64,000 nt of DNA from Isoperla grammatica (lineage: Eukaryota > Arthropoda > Insecta > Plecoptera > Perlodidae): the NCBI GenBank assembly GCA_945910005.1, contig OX246743.1, positions 8,560,173-8,624,172 of the forward strand. The letters run 5' to 3'. This document shows positions 56,301 through 64,000 of the stretch, one piece after another. Within the stretch, counting starts at the first letter, position 1. The number at the start of each line of letters is the position of its first letter. The translations under genes and the position numbers were made by a program. Under the pieces are notes generated by a model. It made no database searches. It saw only the letters and a program-made list of their open reading frames with translations, and was not told the origin of the DNA.

Positions 56301-59004
56301 TATTTTGTCTCCGTGCAGGTTACACTGCTCGCGTTATTTTGTCCAGTGGACGTTGCACTAGTGCAGCGGTGTAGCACCGGCTACCGAGCTGGTGTGGCAG
56401 TGCAGTGTAAGAAAATCTGGCGGCAACTTAACATGTGGTTGTTATTTTAAGTAGATACCTCGGCTGCTATTTACGTTAAGAATAATTATTTAGTTGAGTT
56501 CCGATGTTATACATTTCAAACCATTGTGAAAGACTTAATCAAATTTAAATATTACCGGTATTTCACACATCAGCCGTTGCTACACCGGAGTGTTTTTTTG
56601 TCTTCCAGTGCAACCTGCATGCCTTCCACTATTGCGTATTTCCGGCGTGCACCGTAAAGCTACACCGCAAGAAAGTGCAGGACAAAAAAACAAACCTAAG
56701 AACAGTTAGGTGGAAAAGCTATATAATTATGGTATTGCATAGGCCTACCATACTCCGAGGATTGAGAAAGTAACAACTTGAAGTGTGGTGTAGGGTTCAG
56801 CGCTGGAGCAGCAAGTCCCGTCGTTGAAGTTCATGTGGTCATTGCAGTACATGTTAAGCAAGATCTGGAGGAAAGAAAAGAATAAGTTTAGTACATAATT
56901 AAATGTTGGGGGGGGGGGGGGGCAAAACTAAATCGTGGACAGTCTAAAAACTAAAAAGTGATGATGTACAGAGTTGGTACGGTAAATTGTTTTTCACCTG
57001 CGTGTCATGCATTAAAGCACGTGGTCCAAGATGTAGACCATCATCACTTTCTTCCAAGTTCCCTTGAACTACAAGTCTAGAGCTGGACCAAAGCTGAGCT
57101 GCACTGTGTTGCAAGATCTGTAAAACAGGGATGGCTCAGTATTTTAGTTCCGGTACAGGAGGCAGATGTGTATTTAAGTAAAAGTATTGAAACTTATAAT
57201 ACCTCCATAGCAGCTTTGTTGTACATATCAATCTGTTCATTGGTGATCATCTGACGAGCTGGTCGCAATTTTTCCATATTCACTGGTTCTTGAAGAGTCC
57301 ACAAAACTCGTGATTTCTTTTCCGAGAGAAGATCAATTGCTTGAACAAGTCGAGTCAGATTGACAGAATATTCTGCCAAAGCGCGAGCCGAGGCATTTGA
57401 CTGCTTGATATACCATGTCGCACTTCCAGCTACTATCACACTGGGTGGTTGCCCTTCATTCTAAGAACAATGAATGTATTCATAACCGAATATTCGACAT
57501 AGGTTAGCAGGATGGTTGGGAAGGGTGTAAAGAATCTAAACTTTGTAATGAGGGTGCTGAGGGGAGCAAGCAGGGAAATAAGGGAGCATGCTCACAGAGC
57601 CCTGGTGAGGCCAGGTCTGGAGTATGCAGGAGCGGTTTGGGACCCACATGACGCCAAGGGGAGGGATTCTCTGGTAGGGGTTCAAAAGAGAGCGGCGAGA
57701 AGGGTGCTTAGGAGGACGAATAGATGGGTGGAAATAGACATGGGGGAGGGTTGGAAGAGGAGAGAATATGAGAGTGTAACGGAATTGGTCAGGGAGCTAG
57801 GTTGGGAGACGCTTGAGGACAGAAGACGAAGGGATCGGCCGGGTAAAATGTACAGGGTAGTAAGGAAACATGAGGGGTGGGGGGAGTTAAGTAGGGTGGT
57901 TGACGGAGCCAGTTACAGGGTTAGGGGGGATCATCAGTGGAAGATTGAAAGAAAGTCATGGAGGACAGATGTAGGAACGTTCTCCTTCCTGGGAAGGGCG
58001 ACCGTTGAGTGGAATCAGCTAGACGGGGAAGTTGTGGGGCTAGGGAAGGTGAAGGCTTTTGCCGACAGGCTGAGGCCTAATTGAAATTGAAATTGAAATT
58101 GAAACCCGAACCCAAGTGGATGGAAAAGGCGAAAGGAGATGATCATGGAGAAGGAAGAAGGTTGGATGCAAGGGGGGTAATGGAAGGGAAGGAAGTAAGA
58201 AAAACTGAGAAGAATGGAAAGAAACAGCAAGAGGGTGTTGGAGGAAGGGAGGATGATGCAAAGGATGGGAAAGGAGGAATGAAGGAAGTGGAGAGACTCT
58301 CACCACCGGCGCACAGCCATCTGTGAAGAGGATAACAACAACAACAACAACATATTAACGAATGCCAAAGTAAAAATAATTTACTGGATACGTAGGCCTA
58401 GGCCTATTTATAGTGATTTACCTTCCATTTTTGAAAGTCATCAATCATGTGGTTATAGATAAAAGGACTCCAAATGAATTCAACTCGGAGACGTAGTTTC
58501 AAGTCTCCATAAGAGAAGTCTGATCGTCGTTCCGGGTTAAATTTAGCTTTTTCCTTTGGGTCAAGGTGATTTACAAACGCCCGATATTTTTCTCGCATCC
58601 GTGAATCACCAGTAAAAACGAAGTGATTGTGTTGCCCCCAAAATGCAAGGTAGCGAAAACACTGTCTCATGTCTGTTTGGCTGTACTGGTGCATCATACA
58701 ACCGTATGGTTGCCATTCTTGATCCCCCTTATATTTTCCGTCAGACAGGAGCCACTTACAAGAATCTTTTCCTAAAAACCATAAAATTATAACAACATTA
58801 AATCAATGGCAAAAGGAAAAAGTGAGGTTATGGTTGAGAGCGAAATCTAAATAGAACGTACATACCGTATCTTAGATGAAGCATGCCATGGTACATCACA
58901 AGCCCAAGAAGCACTAAAAACGCAATAGTTTTTGCATGTTTAGCGTTAATTTGTTGAATAACAATATCTGCAGCATTTCTACTTTGTTTATGAAGCCTGG
59001 GCAT
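49974..59004 (-). CDS. CASD1: CASD1-like sialate O-acetyltransferase, copy B (10 exons, 796 aa)
   Basis: Exons, 5' to 3': 59004-58866, 58771-58422, 57460-57203, 57117-56998, 56864-56749, 55429-55098, 54925-54756, 53966-53623, 52795-52579, 50318-49974. Exons 2-10 have exactly the lengths of copy A (350, 258, 120, 116, 332, 170, 344, 217, 345 bp), all splice sites are GT-AG, and no stop occurs. The domain order is as in copy A. The SGNH triad is complete: Ser103 in GDSR (codon TCA, 58602-58604), Asp275 and His278 in DGLH. The codon matching copy A's initiator is GTG (59031-59029). The first in-frame ATG is at 59004-59002, giving an N-terminus about 10 residues shorter but leaving the membrane anchor and all domains complete. 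On sequence this is the copy more likely to be catalytically competent. An uncollapsed second haplotype, rather than a true paralogue, cannot be excluded. Confidence 0.9.
50425..51910. repeat. Foldback-related repeats in intron 9 of copy B
   Basis: TTAGATGAGCGTAGC, the CAGGTCAAACG region and ACCAACCTACAAA match the arms of the foldback element at 43397-46881, more diverged. Two blocks of about 200 bp (50696-50893 and 51049-51248), sharing ACAGTGTTCCACCGATNTGA, lie in tandem, and TAGAATGGCTACAATGACG recurs at about 50960 and 51880. Not present in copy A. Confidence 0.6.
52430..52556 (+). repeat. LINE 3' tail fragment in intron 9 of copy B
   Basis: The frame ends [15 protein letters not shown] and a stop, then GCATAAGAAGGGGG and A-rich DNA. 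Same tail family as 22650, 49657 and 6120. It abuts exon 9. Confidence 0.55.
52579..52795 (-). CDS. CASD1: CASD1 copy B exon 9
   Basis: 217 bp, same protein segment as copy A, donor GTAAGT. Confidence 0.9.
53623..53966 (-). CDS. CASD1: CASD1 copy B exon 8
   Basis: 344 bp, no protein difference from copy A found by eye. The following intron 8 is about 0.83 kb here against 14.7 kb in copy A. Confidence 0.9.
54065..54449. mobile_element. Inverted-repeat element in intron 7 of copy B
   Basis: Orthologue of 33282-33653 with the same TATGGGAGACCGTATG ends. Confidence 0.55.
54756..54925 (-). CDS. CASD1: CASD1 copy B exon 7
   Basis: 170 bp, essentially the copy A sequence (SAYLLLSGY against SAYLFLSGY). 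Confidence 0.9.
55098..55429 (-). CDS. CASD1: CASD1 copy B exon 6
   Basis: 332 bp. It starts AVITIMMV (copy A: AVIATMMV) and is otherwise nearly the same protein segment. Confidence 0.9.
56000..56212. mobile_element. pogo/Tigger-like MITE in intron 5 of copy B
   Basis: The left end CAGCAGTCCCTCGTTAATTC and the right end, reverse-complemented, CAGTAGTTCCTCTTTAATTC match the known pogo-type terminus. The right flank is TA. Copy A keeps only the right part (about 36250-36337). Confidence 0.6.
56241..56697. mobile_element. Inverted-repeat element, 3-bp AAG target, intron 5 of copy B
   Basis: The ends AGGTTCGTTTTTTTGTCCTG and AGGTTTGTTTTTTTGTCCTG are inverted. AAG flanks both (56238-56240, 56698-56700). 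457 bp with GTGCA/TGCAC-rich interior, no transposase. Absent from copy A. Confidence 0.8.
56749..56864 (-). CDS. CASD1: CASD1 copy B exon 5
   Basis: 116 bp; same donor GTAGGC and reading as copy A. Confidence 0.85.
56998..57117 (-). CDS. CASD1: CASD1 copy B exon 4 (catalytic Asp/His)
   Basis: 120 bp with DDGLHLGPR. The donor is GTGAAA (copy A: GTAAAA). Intron 4 is only 133 bp. Confidence 0.88.
57203..57460 (-). CDS. CASD1: CASD1 copy B exon 3
   Basis: 258 bp, one residue different from copy A. Intron 2, just upstream on the minus strand, holds a LINE fragment absent from copy A. Confidence 0.9.
57501..58351 (+). mobile_element. 5'-truncated CR1-like LINE in intron 2 of copy B
   Basis: Contains only the post-RT C-terminus (57512-58084): [62 protein letters not shown] and [12 protein letters not shown], then a stop. 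A run of GAAATT words and a purine-rich 3' UTR follow, ending in an AAC repeat. Copy A has the empty site. Same LINE group as 22320-31570, but a diverged subfamily. Confidence 0.8.
58422..58771 (-). CDS. CASD1: CASD1 copy B exon 2 (SGNH block I)
   Basis: 350 bp with [10 protein letters not shown] and the canonical [11 protein letters not shown]. It has about a dozen residue differences from copy A exon 2. Confidence 0.88.
58866..59004 (-). CDS. CASD1: CASD1 copy B exon 1
   Basis: Starts at the ATG of MPRLHKQ; the upstream copy A start is GTG here. The anchor [16 protein letters not shown] is kept. Donor GTATGT, differing from copy A's GTTAGT. Confidence 0.75.
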
Positions 59005-59088
59005 ACTTGTTTGAATATTTGTTTTTCTCACAGCCAGAGCCTCCTAAACCGCTCCTAAATATCCAAATTTAGCTGTGGTCAAACTGTC

Positions 59089-59100
59089 AAAGATGGCTGT
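59089..59100. promoter_or_regulatory. YY1-like motif at the edge of duplicated homology (copy B)
   Basis: AAAGATGGCTGT, the counterpart of 41493-41504, lies about 85 bp upstream of the copy B ATG. Confidence 0.45.
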
Positions 59101-59112
59101 GCTATCCAAACC

Positions 59113-59184
59113 TCCCCCCTCCCCGACCTCCCTCATCACCTCATCAGAACGGCCCCCTCCCCGACCTCCCTCATCACCTCATCA
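59113..59184. repeat. Two-unit minisatellite
   Basis: CCCCTCCCCGACCTCCCTCA followed by TCACCTCATCAG occurs twice with a period of about 39 bp. Confidence 0.8.
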
Positions 59185-59239
59185 GTTAGCATGGGGAGAA
59201 AAATAAACATAAAAAATTATGGTAATTATGGGACACAGC

Positions 59240-59788
59240 GGTTGCGTTCCGTTACATGCTGGGACTGCTGGGACCCAGTGAGCGCCGGCGTGAGCCAGCG
59301 CGAGCCAGTAGGCTTAAGAAACGGAACGAGCATCCACCTGCAGAGCACTGAGCACAGTATGGAAGACGGCGCGAAAATAGTCGTAAGCTATAACCATTGG
59401 AACCCAATGCTATAACTGTCAGCCTAGGCCTACACTAATTGCACCCTGCCAAGAGAAATATACGTCCAATAGCATACACAAAACATTCTTACCTTTCGCC
59501 AGACGCTCCTTTTCATTGTCGTTCACTACTAATTTCACTACTTTGTTTGTTTCTGGACAAACCAGCGATATTTCGTGCCACTGGTATGTTATAGTTTGGT
59601 GCGACGCCATGACAGTTCCAAGTTTTACTGGGGCTACTGCGTGAAAAAGGGCCAGTACTTCCAGTGCACTGGAGATGCTGGGATAGCAAGTAAGGGAACG
59701 CTCAGTAGTCGCTGGCAGCATGTTTCGGAATGCATCCAGTAAGCTGGCGCACTGGATCAGTACATCCAGCATGTAACGGAACGCAACC
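59240..59788. mobile_element. Inverted-repeat element, 3-bp AGC target, with an exon-like ORF
   Basis: Perfect 23-bp ends start GGTTGCGTTCCGTTACATGC. AGC flanks both sides (59237-59239, 59789-59791). 549 bp. A minus-strand frame with ATG and splice donor lies inside (59493-59610). A deletion derivative of a larger DNA transposon is likely. Confidence 0.82.
59493..59610 (-). CDS. Putative first exon carried by a DNA transposon
   Basis: ATG at 59610; about 39 codons (MASHQTITYQWHEISLVC, then NDNEKERLAKG) to a good GTAAGA donor. No downstream exon lies inside the element. It may be the 5' exon of an accessory transposon protein, of the kind with a later trihelix/Myb domain; this assignment is a guess. 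Confidence 0.35.
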
Positions 59789-60424
59789 AGCGACTCGCCA
59801 ATCAAATTGTAATCTTAAAAAATGTATACAGTTTAGAGCGGCAAAATCGAGGATTTGAAATACGCCATATTATATTCTGATTGGGATAGAATCAGGACGT
59901 GCTCAAAAATGATACAAATATACCATTTTATTAGTCATGCGTCAACCCCTTAGGTCAACCCAAACGAAACACATTTCAATATAGTCGAAATGGCAGTGGC
60001 AAGATTTTAACTGCTCGGACTTCTTATTTTTTAAAGGTGACCACATTTTAAATACTGCAAATGGACAAGCACGGGGTCTGAGGCGAAAGAGGCGAAACAT
60101 TTTAAATTCAAATGTGCATGCAAAACGCTCAGAAAACAACTTTCTGACATGAAGTAATATAAGTTATAACAAAATAAATATCAATACATTATTATTTATT
60201 ATTCATATAAATTTTAATTAATACATATTAAGTATTTAAATGAAAGTTGGTAAATTTTTGTAGGCATGTTAGGCCTATGCCCGATCGTATTTCACCAGCC
60301 GCCTGTTGAAGGAATAAGCTCTGCAATTACTGTGAGTTGAGTGAGTGCGTGATTGTGTGTGTCAGCTTCTGTGAATGCGACCCGCATGTGCGGAGGGCCA
60401 GAGAGGTGACCAGCAACTGTTAGC

Positions 60425-60440
60425 CCCCCCCCCCCCCCCT
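60425..60440. repeat. Poly(C) tract
   Basis: A C-run of about 15 bases inside the material interrupting tandem unit 1. Confidence 0.85.
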
Positions 60441-61073
60441 CCTCAACACTGTTAACCGCGTTGTCTTTATTGACAGAATACCGGACACCTTTTCCCCAAA
60501 AGTTACAAACCGGTAAAAATACGTCTTTTTAATGAATCTCTCGAGACACTGGTACAAGTGTTCCGATGACGGTATTGTACCGGTCAAACGGGTACGTCTG
60601 GCCACCACATTAATAAACAATCATCCCTTATATCATACGTGTGTCGAATTGTGCTGGTATCAAGTAGTTCATATTTTGATTATTTTTTAAGTCTAGGCCT
60701 TTGTAAGTCCTTTGTAAAATTTCGAGGACAGAAATCGAGGTTTTGAAATACGCCATTGGGGGTATTTTCTGAGTGATATAGGCTAAGTTCACGTAGTCAA
60801 AAATAATACACAATCAGCAATTTTTTTTCTTTGACATGCGTCAACCCAAACGCAATTACAATTCAATATAGTTACAATGGCAGTGTCAACATTTTAGCTT
60901 CTTGTACTTCCCCAATAACGACAATATAAGGGGGAAATGTTATAATTCATTGATTTAGGATTATCCCCTATCAAATGTATGTTGAATATTTTTGAAGTCT
61001 CTAGTCTTTATAAAATTTTAAAATTTCGAGGACCCAAATCGAGGATTTTGATATACGCCATATTGAAGGTATT

Positions 61074-61598
61074 ACTACGTTTATCAGGCGAGCTGAGCTC
61101 GGACTACTCAGATCGAGCACAGTAGTATGGTACGTGTTTATCAGGCACTTTCAGATCGCACCCCCCAGTTCCCGTTCAGCTCGCTTGGGATGTAGTTGTT
61201 GTTGTTGTTGTTTCTGTCGTGCTCCATACAGCACGACTTTCCATTTTCTTTTCTTCTGCGTCGAACTTGGAACATGACATTCTGACAAAGATTATAGACA
61301 CTTTTGATACAGCGCGAAGCGGGAAGCAGAGTAGGCGCGAAACAGCTGATCGGACCCTTTAGCAGGCCTAGAAATGTTTACTTTTTAAGGCGGTGGGTTC
61401 TATCACGTGACTAAATCCGGCTCGATTGGATTTATCACACACTTTTCGGATCGTATCAAGTGAGCTGGCACGGCTTTGTTGGCGAGCTGAAATGGGTTCG
61501 CACCTCAACAAGACTGGCGTGTTTAGCAAATAAATTATGCGTGTACTGAACTAGCTCGATCTGAGTAGTCCGAGCTCAGCTCGCCTGATAAACGTAGT
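61074..61598. mobile_element. DNA element with perfect 45-bp terminal inverted repeats
   Basis: 61074-61118 and 61554-61598 are exact reverse complements, starting ACTACGTTTATCAGGCGAGC. 525 bp, no protein. It sits in a tandem unit whose relatives show the uninterrupted site. The target duplication is not clear, and the class is unknown. Confidence 0.85.
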
Positions 61599-61861
61599 CT
61601 TATGATTGGGATAGAATCACGTGGCCAAAAAAATACAAATATACCATTTTATTTAAACATGCGTCAACGCAAACGCAATTACAAATCAATATAGTTAAAA
61701 TAGCAGTGTCAAGATTTTTAAAACTGCTCGTACTTCCCCAATAACAACAATAGAACGGGAAAATGTTACCATTCTTTAATAAACGAACATCTGTCATATG
61801 TGTGTGTGTCGAATTGTGCCCGTATCAAATAGTTTATATTTTGATTATTTTTGAAGTCTAT

Positions 61862-62400
61862 AGGCAACAAAGCATCTAGGTGGGGGGTTTGCGTGCGATC
61901 TTAGGCGCACCCCCTTGAATGCGTCGGTGCCTGACACAAAGTGCCAATAATCCAACCAAAATTGCGAGTGTTAGTAGAAGCGGCTAAAATAGGGCGAAGG
62001 CAACTGGGAGTCGCGAAAATATGTGACGACTGACAAGACTGCAGGACGGTCGGTTAGTTCGCACACTGGTCACCGGGCGCGCGCCAAGCGCCAACGAGCG
62101 AGGCGCACTTTTGGCGCTGGCTTCAAGTCACACGAACGCACACGCGCACATGTAGATAGATAGATATTTGTCTATTGTAGCTAGCAGCTATGTACAGTAC
62201 ATTAATGTTAGTATCTGTGCCGACGCGGATGGGGGACGTCGGTCGCGGTCTTAAACGCGCGGCGGAACCGACGAAGAAGCACAGGGGACCCGCGGCGGGG
62301 TAGCGTCCCCGGCAGAGGAGACGTGGCGACGGCGGGTGGCGGGATATCCCGGGGTCCCGTGGTCGGCGACAGCGGAGAGGCAGCACTCACCCGCGCCCTC
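61862..62400 (-). repeat. Jockey-like LINE 3' end, copy 1
   Basis: About 90% identical by eye to 62575-63105. It contains only the last few coding residues and the 3' UTR, ending CACCTAGATGCTTTGTTG on the minus strand. Its truncated 5' end abuts the long TTC run. Confidence 0.7.
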
Positions 62401-62565
62401 TTCTTCTTCTTCTTCTTCTTCTTCTTCTTCTTCTTCTTCTTCTTCTTCTTCTTCTTCTTCTTCTTCTTCTTCTTCTTCTTCTTCTTCTTCTTCTTCTTCT
62501 TCTTCTTCTTCTTCTTCTTCTTCTTCTTCTTCTTCTTCTTCTTCTTCTTCTTCTTCTTCTTCTTC
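62401..62565. repeat. (TTC)55 / (GAA)55 microsatellite
   Basis: 165 bp of uninterrupted TTC triplets lie between two LINE 3' ends. The long Glu, Lys, Ser or Phe frames across it are artefacts of the repeat. Confidence 0.97.
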
Positions 62566-62574
62566 AACAACAAA

Positions 62575-63742
62575 GCATCTAGGTGGGGGGTTTGCGTGCG
62601 ATCTGAGGCGCACCCCCTTGAAGGCGTCGGTGCCTGACACGATGTGCCAATAATCCAACCAAAATTGCGAGTGTTAATAGAAGCGGCTAATAGGGCGAAG
62701 GCAACTAGGAGTTGCGAAAATATGAGGCGACTGACAAGACCGCAGGACGGTCGGTTAGTTCGCACACTGGCCACCGGGCGCGCGCCAAGAGTCAACGAGC
62801 GAGGCGCACTTTTGGCGCTGGCTTCAAGTCACACGAACGCACACGCGCACATGTAGATGGTAGATATGTGTTTAGCGTAACTAGCAGCTAGTTACAGGAA
62901 ATTAATGTTAATGTCCGCGCCGACGCGGATGGGGGACGCCGGTCGCGGCCTTAAACGCGCGGCGGAGCCGACGAAGAGGCACAGGGGACCCGTGGCGGGG
63001 CGAGCGCCCCCGGAAGAGGAGACGTGGCGACGGCGGGTGGCGGGATATCCCGGGGTCCCGTGGTCGGCGGCAGCGGAGAGACAGCAAGCACCCGCGCCCT
63101 CTTCGAGGGTGGCTCGCATGTAGGCGGGTAGTCGGGCCGGCGCGGGGCGGTAGGCGGAGCAGACGCCGCAGCGAGGGCGCGAATAAGGGGGTTGCCACTA
63201 TCGGCGAGGCGGGCGAAGTAGGAGGACGCGAGAGTGGTGAGGTAGTCTCCCACCAAGGGGACGCCCAGGTCGTCGTGCACGTCAGCCATGCGAGTGGACC
63301 GCGGAACCTCCGCAACAAGGCGGAGCACCTTGTTTTGGAGGACTTGCAGCCTGCGGATGTGCGACTCGGCACAAGAGGACCACACGGGAGACGCGTATGC
63401 AAGTGCGGGCCGCACAACGGACGTGTAGAGGCGCAGTTTCGTCGCCGGTGACATCGAGGCGCTGCGGAGGAGCGGATACAGAGAGGCCAACTTGCCCGTC
63501 CCCTTGGCGACGGCGGCGGCGACGTGTGGCCCGAAGGTGAGGCGGCGGTCGAGCAGTACACCGACATTGAGGCACTTGGAGACGCTAGACCAGATGATGT
63601 CCTCGCCGTGGAGGCGGAACGGTGCCGGCTCCGGCCCATGGGAACGGTGGAACAGGGTAGCGCATGTCTTGGAGGCGTTGAGGCCCATGTGCCACAAGGT
63701 GTACCAGTCCGCGGCGCCGTCGAGAGCAGCGAAGTCTATAGG
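62575..63742 (-). pseudogene. Jockey-like LINE 3' part, copy 2 (5'-truncated)
   Basis: The minus-strand frame from 63742 to 62951 has the jockey-type thumb and C-terminus: LNASKTCATLFHR, LNVGVLLDRRLTFGPHV, LYTSVVRPALAYASPVW, SHIRRLQVLQNKVLRLV, PRSTRMADVHDDLGVPLV. It then has a Pro/Ala-rich end and a 3' UTR. The reverse transcriptase catalytic core is absent. GC content is far higher than the surroundings. The 5' end abuts a CTT run. Confidence 0.8.
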
Positions 63743-63799
63743 CTTCTTCTTCTTCTTCTTCTTCTTCTTCTTCTTCTTCTTCTTCTTCTTCTTCTTCTC
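63743..63799. repeat. (CTT)19 microsatellite
   Basis: 57 bp of CTT at the 5' truncation point of the LINE copy 2, the same triplet as at the truncation point of copy 1. Confidence 0.95.
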
Positions 63800-63895
63800 T
63801 GAATAAATTAAAAAACCCAAATGCCAACCTATTGTTTATCCAACCTCAGCTCTACATCTATCAAACACCGATAAAGGGTGGTTTATGGGGGTCAA

Positions 63896-63922
63896 CCCCC
63901 CCCCCCCCCTCCCCCCCCCCCC
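63896..63922. repeat. Poly(C) tract with one T
   Basis: C-run of 14, a single T, then C-run of 12, close to the window end. Confidence 0.95.
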
Positions 63923-64000
63923 ACATGCCAACAAAATGATCGGAGAGAATGATGGAAAGGAGGAGGGAATATAGAAAAATGTATTTATTTTTATATTTAG

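Larger units (their letters stand above)
48011..59100 (-). repeat. Duplicated segment B (CASD1-like copy B)
   Basis: Homologous to 15040-41504 from the 3' flank to just upstream of exon 1. Segment B carries its own insertions: about 48121-48390, 49056-49640, 49657-49820, foldback-related DNA in intron 9, two elements in intron 5 and a LINE in intron 2. Confidence 0.85.
59840..61863. repeat. Diverged tandem array, units of about 300 bp
   Basis: Three units share AATCGAGG, ATACGCCAT, CATGCGTCAACC, TTCAATATAGT, GCAGTGTCAA and ATTTTGATTATTTTTGAAGTC, at about 59850, 60735 and 61035. Units 1 and 3 are interrupted, unit 3 by the inverted-repeat element at 61074-61598 and unit 1 by about 560 bp ending near 60605. 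Confidence 0.7.

Noticed and set aside
62208..62795. Long poly-Lys, poly-Glu, poly-Ser and poly-Phe frames
   Set aside because: Products of the uninterrupted TTC/GAA triplets, not proteins.

Overview
The window is animal nuclear DNA. It has spliced genes with GT-AG introns, several classes of transposable element, long intergenic stretches, microsatellites and many runs of G or C. The species cannot be read from the sequence. A strong excess of the palindrome AGGCCT, Mag/SURL-like Ty3/gypsy features and CR1-like LINEs fit a marine invertebrate; a deuterostome such as an echinoderm is only a guess.

Layout. 0-6.9 kb is repeat-rich DNA without a host gene: an RNase H-bearing LINE remnant split by a hAT-like insertion, palindromic elements and LINE tails. 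6.9-9.3 kb holds two head-to-head genes: a compact two-exon gene for a stand-alone DLGAP/GKAP domain protein (minus strand), and a one-exon MPV17L2-like gene (plus strand). They are separated by about 635 bp carrying CCAAT and ETS-like motifs. 9.3-15 kb is again intergenic with small repeats.

15-59.1 kb is dominated by a tandem duplication of a CASD1-like gene (sialate O-acetyltransferase: luminal SGNH domain plus Cas1p-type multipass acyltransferase domain). Both copies are on the minus strand, with ten exons each, and nine of the ten exons have exactly equal lengths. Copy A (15,980-41,445) encodes 807 residues. Copy B (49,974-59,004) encodes 796 residues from its first in-frame ATG. Homology runs from about 15,040 to 41,504 in A and from 48,011 to 59,100 in B, so only about 60-100 bp upstream of the start is shared. 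Copy A has replaced the expected catalytic serine of the SGNH block I motif (GDS) with leucine (GDL); copy B keeps the serine but has lost the start codon used by copy A.

The introns of the two copies carry different insertions. In copy A, intron 8 contains a three-level nest: a non-coding LTR element with about 700-bp LTRs, interrupted by a CR1-like LINE, itself interrupted by an apparently intact Ty3/gypsy element with identical 260-bp LTRs and a 1,639-codon gag-pol ORF. Introns 4, 6 and 9 of copy A hold hAT-type DNA transposons. Copy B introns hold a 5'-truncated LINE, short inverted-repeat elements and foldback-related sequence. Between the copies (43.4-46.9 kb) lies a foldback element with arms of about 1.17 kb.

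59.1-64 kb is repeat DNA: a 3-bp-TSD inverted-repeat element carrying an exon-like ORF, a diverged tandem array of about 300-bp units, a 525-bp element with perfect 45-bp terminal inverted repeats, and two tandem 3' ends of a GC-rich jockey-like LINE separated by 55 TTC triplets. No rRNA, CRISPR or operon structure is present.
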